From an uncultured Clostridium sp. (GTDB taxonomy: Bacteria; Bacillota; Clostridia; Peptostreptococcales; Peptostreptococcaceae): a DNA stretch of 6,566 nucleotides. Shown piece by piece: positions 4,409 through 6,566 of this stretch (positions are counted from its first letter, which is position 1; each line of letters begins with the position of its first letter). Below the pieces are notes generated by a model, which saw only the letters and a program-made list of their open reading frames with translations, searched no databases and was not told where the DNA came from. A program made the translations under genes and the position numbers. The stretch is taken from the NCBI GenBank assembly GCA_900539645.1, contig UQCY01000103.1, forward strand, positions 1 to 6,566. The letters are read 5' to 3'.

Positions 4409-6566
4409 TTATCTGTTAGTTAAGCCTAAGTTTTCAGCTATAGTTTTAACAACATCTCTTGCTACACCATGTCCTACCTGGTATAATGCAAATGATTTTT
4501 TAGCGTTTAATTCTAATGCATTTTCCTGTTCTTTAGATAATTTATCTGTAGCAAGTACTATTGGAGCATCTTTTTTAGCTGCCATATTTGCTGCTGCTAA
4601 TGCGTCAACTAATTCCATTTTGTTTCTCTGTCCATCTTTTGCTACTATAACGTTTTTAGCTTCTCCTATATAAGAACCTTTGTAGAATTTCTTGATTATT
4701 TCTGCATTTGTAGCTTTTCTGTTTGCTCCAGCTATTCTCTGAACACCTTCAGCTTCAGCTTTTATTGCATTGTAATCTGCTTTAGATACTACAGATTCTC
4801 CACCTATTATAGTAACTTTTTTACCTTTTAATTCATATGTTGCATCTTCTGAGATTCCACCATTTTTAGCTACTACTATTGGAAGTTCTTTTTCTGCAGC
4901 TACTGATGCTATTGACATTGCATCGGCTTCACCCTGAGCACCTACTACGAATACTTCATCTTTATCATCCATTGCATCTAATACTTCTAATGAAGTTTCT
5001 TCTCTGTTGTCTCCATCGTATCTTACTACGTCAAATCCTAATCCTCTTAACTGTCTTTCTAATCCTTTAGATAAAACAGCTTCTCCACCTACTAAGTGTA
5101 TTTTAGCTGATTTTTCTCCACCTACTAAATGGTCTGCCATTAATTCTTTTAAGAATTTATATGTAGCTGTTGGTAATTTGTCTGCTTCTGTTAATAATAC
5201 AGGAGCTTCTTCCTGTGCTGCTAAAGGAGCTGCAGCAAGTCCATCTACTAATGCGTTTCCATTTACTAATACTATATCATCTATTTTTTTAGTAGCAGAC
5301 TGAGGATTTTTTACACCTTTTATTCCAGCGTATTCTTTTGCTATTTCTACTGCTGTTTCATATCTGTTATCTCCTGCTAATACGTCAACTCTAGCTTTTG
5401 CATTAACCATCCAAGCAGTTACTCTAGCCATGTTCTGTTTATCTGTTCCTGTTATAGTATATAATTCTTCAGATAAACCATTAGCTGCTTTTTCTCCTAA
5501 TTTTACTTCAACTTTATATCCGTTGCTGTATTTCTTTAATTTATTTAATATTTCAGTTTCAAGATTTTTTAATGCTTCTTCATCTTTATCTAAATTACTA
5601 TTAACTGTGTAGTATTCACCATTTTTATCACTTATAACTATTTTAACATCTCTACCTACAGAAACAGATTCTTTTAACATTGTGAAGAATTCCTGTCCTT
5701 TTTCTGTTAAGAATAATCCATCATATAAATCTGTTAAATCATAGTTATATCCACCAGGAGTTATTGTATATTCTTTTACTAATTCTGAAGATAAAGCTAT
5801 GTGTCCATCTCCTACTAATACATCAGTTGGAACAAATCCGTAGAAGTCTTCTATTGCTACTGGATTATCGCAATCTAATAACTGAGCTTCATTAGTCTGA
5901 GCTTCATCAGTATAGTATGATAAAGTTTTCCAATCTTTACCAGCTCCAGTTGTGAATTTTAATTCTACATCTCCAGGTTTTATTGTCATTGTATCCTGTT
6001 CATCTAGTCCAGGTATTTTTGTATCTTTAACAAATTTTATAGTGAATTCTTTGCTTATTTCATCATATTTAGCATATTCAACTATTTTTTTATACTGGTC
6101 ATCTACTACTGGTTTATTATTATTATTATCTTTTTTACCTGCTGAATAGAATACTTTGTTTGCTAATTCTTTTAATTCAGCTTCTGTATAAGTTTCAAAT
6201 GCACCTTCTTTGTATTCGTAGTGATATAATTTACCATCAACTTCTTTAAATCCTCTTGAGTATACTCTTACAACATCTCCAGCATCTAAAGTTCTGAATA
6301 CTTTCTGCCAATCTTCCTGACTAGATTTTTCTGTTAATCCTGTATCTACTTTGTTTACATATATTTTATATACAGACTGATTTCTTACATCTGGTTTTCC
6401 TGCTGGTGCATTCTTTTTATCATTTGCGAATAAATTTTTCTGCACTAATTCTCTTAATTCTTTCTGAAGTAGACCAGTTTCATTTGCTGATACTTCACTC
6501 TTCTGCACTTCTGCTGCCATCACTGGCGCTACTGCACTCGCTAACATCGCTCCTGCCATTACTACT
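4409..6566 (-). CDS. Second SlpA-like S-layer protein precursor, 5' end cut by the window
   Basis: A minus-strand gene open to the window edge. The visible part from the internal Met at 6559 is 716 residues, and two more in-frame Val codons precede it. Its paralogue starts MNKKRLSVVMAGAM, so about 7 more codons lie outside the window and 6559 is not the true start. Numbered from that Met, residues to about 15 are the rest of the signal peptide. Residues about 16-370 form a variable region longer than in the first gene, including an Asn run (144-148) and one cysteine (C230), unusual for an S-layer protein. Three CWB2 modules follow at about 391-510 (VLAGDNRYETA), 511-606 (YDGDNREETS, ADAMSIA) and 607-716 (IAGANRKATNAE, LVDALAA, YQVGHGVA). 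The modules are much more alike between the paralogues than the N-terminal parts, where mainly a DLYDGL-x-LT-x-KG segment (277-288) is shared. All Gln codons checked are CAG. It is a secreted wall-anchored S-layer protein by the same reasoning as its paralogue. Confidence 0.9.
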   Translation of the reverse strand, partial: VVMAGAMLASAVAPVMAAEVQKSEVSANETGLLQKELRELVQKNLFANDKKNAPAGKPDVRNQSVYKIYVNKVDTGLTEKSSQEDWQKVFRTLDAGDVVRVYSRGFKEVDGKLYHYEYKEGAFETYTEAELKELANKVFYSAGKKDNNNNKPVVDDQYKKIVEYAKYDEISKEFTIKFVKDTKIPGLDEQDTMTIKPGDVELKFTTGAGKDWKTLSYYTDEAQTNEAQLLDCDNPVAIEDFYGFVPTDVLVGDGHIALSSELVKEYTITPGGYNYDLTDLYDGLFLTEKGQEFFTMLKESVSVGRDVKIVISDKNGEYYTVNSNLDKDEEALKNLETEILNKLKKYSNGYKVEVKLGEKAANGLSEELYTITGTDKQNMARVTAWMVNAKARVDVLAGDNRYETAVEIAKEYAGIKGVKNPQSATKKIDDIVLVNGNALVDGLAAAPLAAQEEAPVLLTEADKLPTATYKFLKELMADHLVGGEKSAKIHLVGGEAVLSKGLERQLRGLGFDVVRYDGDNREETSLEVLDAMDDKDEVFVVGAQGEADAMSIASVAAEKELPIVVAKNGGISEDATYELKGKKVTIIGGESVVSKADYNAIKAEAEGVQRIAGANRKATNAEIIKKFYKGSYIGEAKNVIVAKDGQRNKMELVDALAAANMAAKKDAPIVLATDKLSKEQENALELNAKKSFALYQVGHGVARDVVKTIAENLGLTNR
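6508..6566. repeat. 59-bp identical repeat over the signal peptide, copy 2
   Basis: Identical to 1996-2054 at every base and cut by the window edge, so the full length is unknown. The sequence just inside the mature protein differs at once (ACTTCTTCTG against GCACTTCTG), giving a sharp inner boundary. The two copies lie 4,512 bp apart in direct orientation, so recombination between them would delete or duplicate one S-layer gene plus the AlbA_2 gene. Confidence 0.85.

Noticed and set aside
4879..6149. Plus-strand open frames opposite the second S-layer gene
   Set aside because: Low-complexity shadow frames antisense to clear CWB2 and S-layer coding sequence.

Overview
The window is AT-rich DNA from a low-GC Gram-positive anaerobe, most likely of the Peptostreptococcaceae (the Clostridioides/Peptostreptococcus group). 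This rests on two large secreted proteins that closely resemble Clostridioides difficile SlpA in layout: a signal peptide, a variable N-terminal part, then three cell-wall-binding 2 (CWB2, PF04122-type) modules. The species cannot be fixed from the sequence alone.

Layout: a complete SlpA-like S-layer gene lies on the minus strand (122-2074), followed by its own terminator (76-104). A 385-bp divergent intergenic region (2075-2459) holds the S-layer leader and a striking array of a 14-bp motif: four direct copies and one inverted copy, with start-to-start steps of 22, 41, 41 and 41 bp. On the plus strand follows a 594-residue protein (2460-4244) with an N-terminal Schlafen/AlbA_2 domain, an HATPase_c_4-like middle region and two C-terminal winged-helix units. 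It ends in a strong terminator (4270-4317). Convergent to it, on the minus strand, is a second and longer SlpA-like gene (4409-6566). Its first 9 codons lie beyond the right edge, judging by the paralogue.

The two S-layer genes share a 59-bp identical stretch over the signal peptide, well-conserved 3' ends, and nearly identical terminators. Their N-terminal (surface) regions have diverged strongly. The left edge of the window (1-110) resembles the stretch after the AlbA_2 gene (4293-4380). Together these suggest one repeat of a tandem array of S-layer gene cassettes, possibly each with a regulator-like gene between copies.

The most interesting possibility, which is inference, is an S-layer expression or variation locus. 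In it the AlbA_2/HATPase/wHTH protein binds the helically phased operator array, controls itself and perhaps the divergent S-layer gene, while paralogous S-layer genes recombine through their conserved ends. A competing reading is that the AlbA_2 gene is a separate, Schlafen-like stress or defence gene inserted between S-layer paralogues. Its codon use differs sharply from theirs: Gln is CAA in 5 of 6 cases, against CAG at every Gln checked in the S-layer genes.
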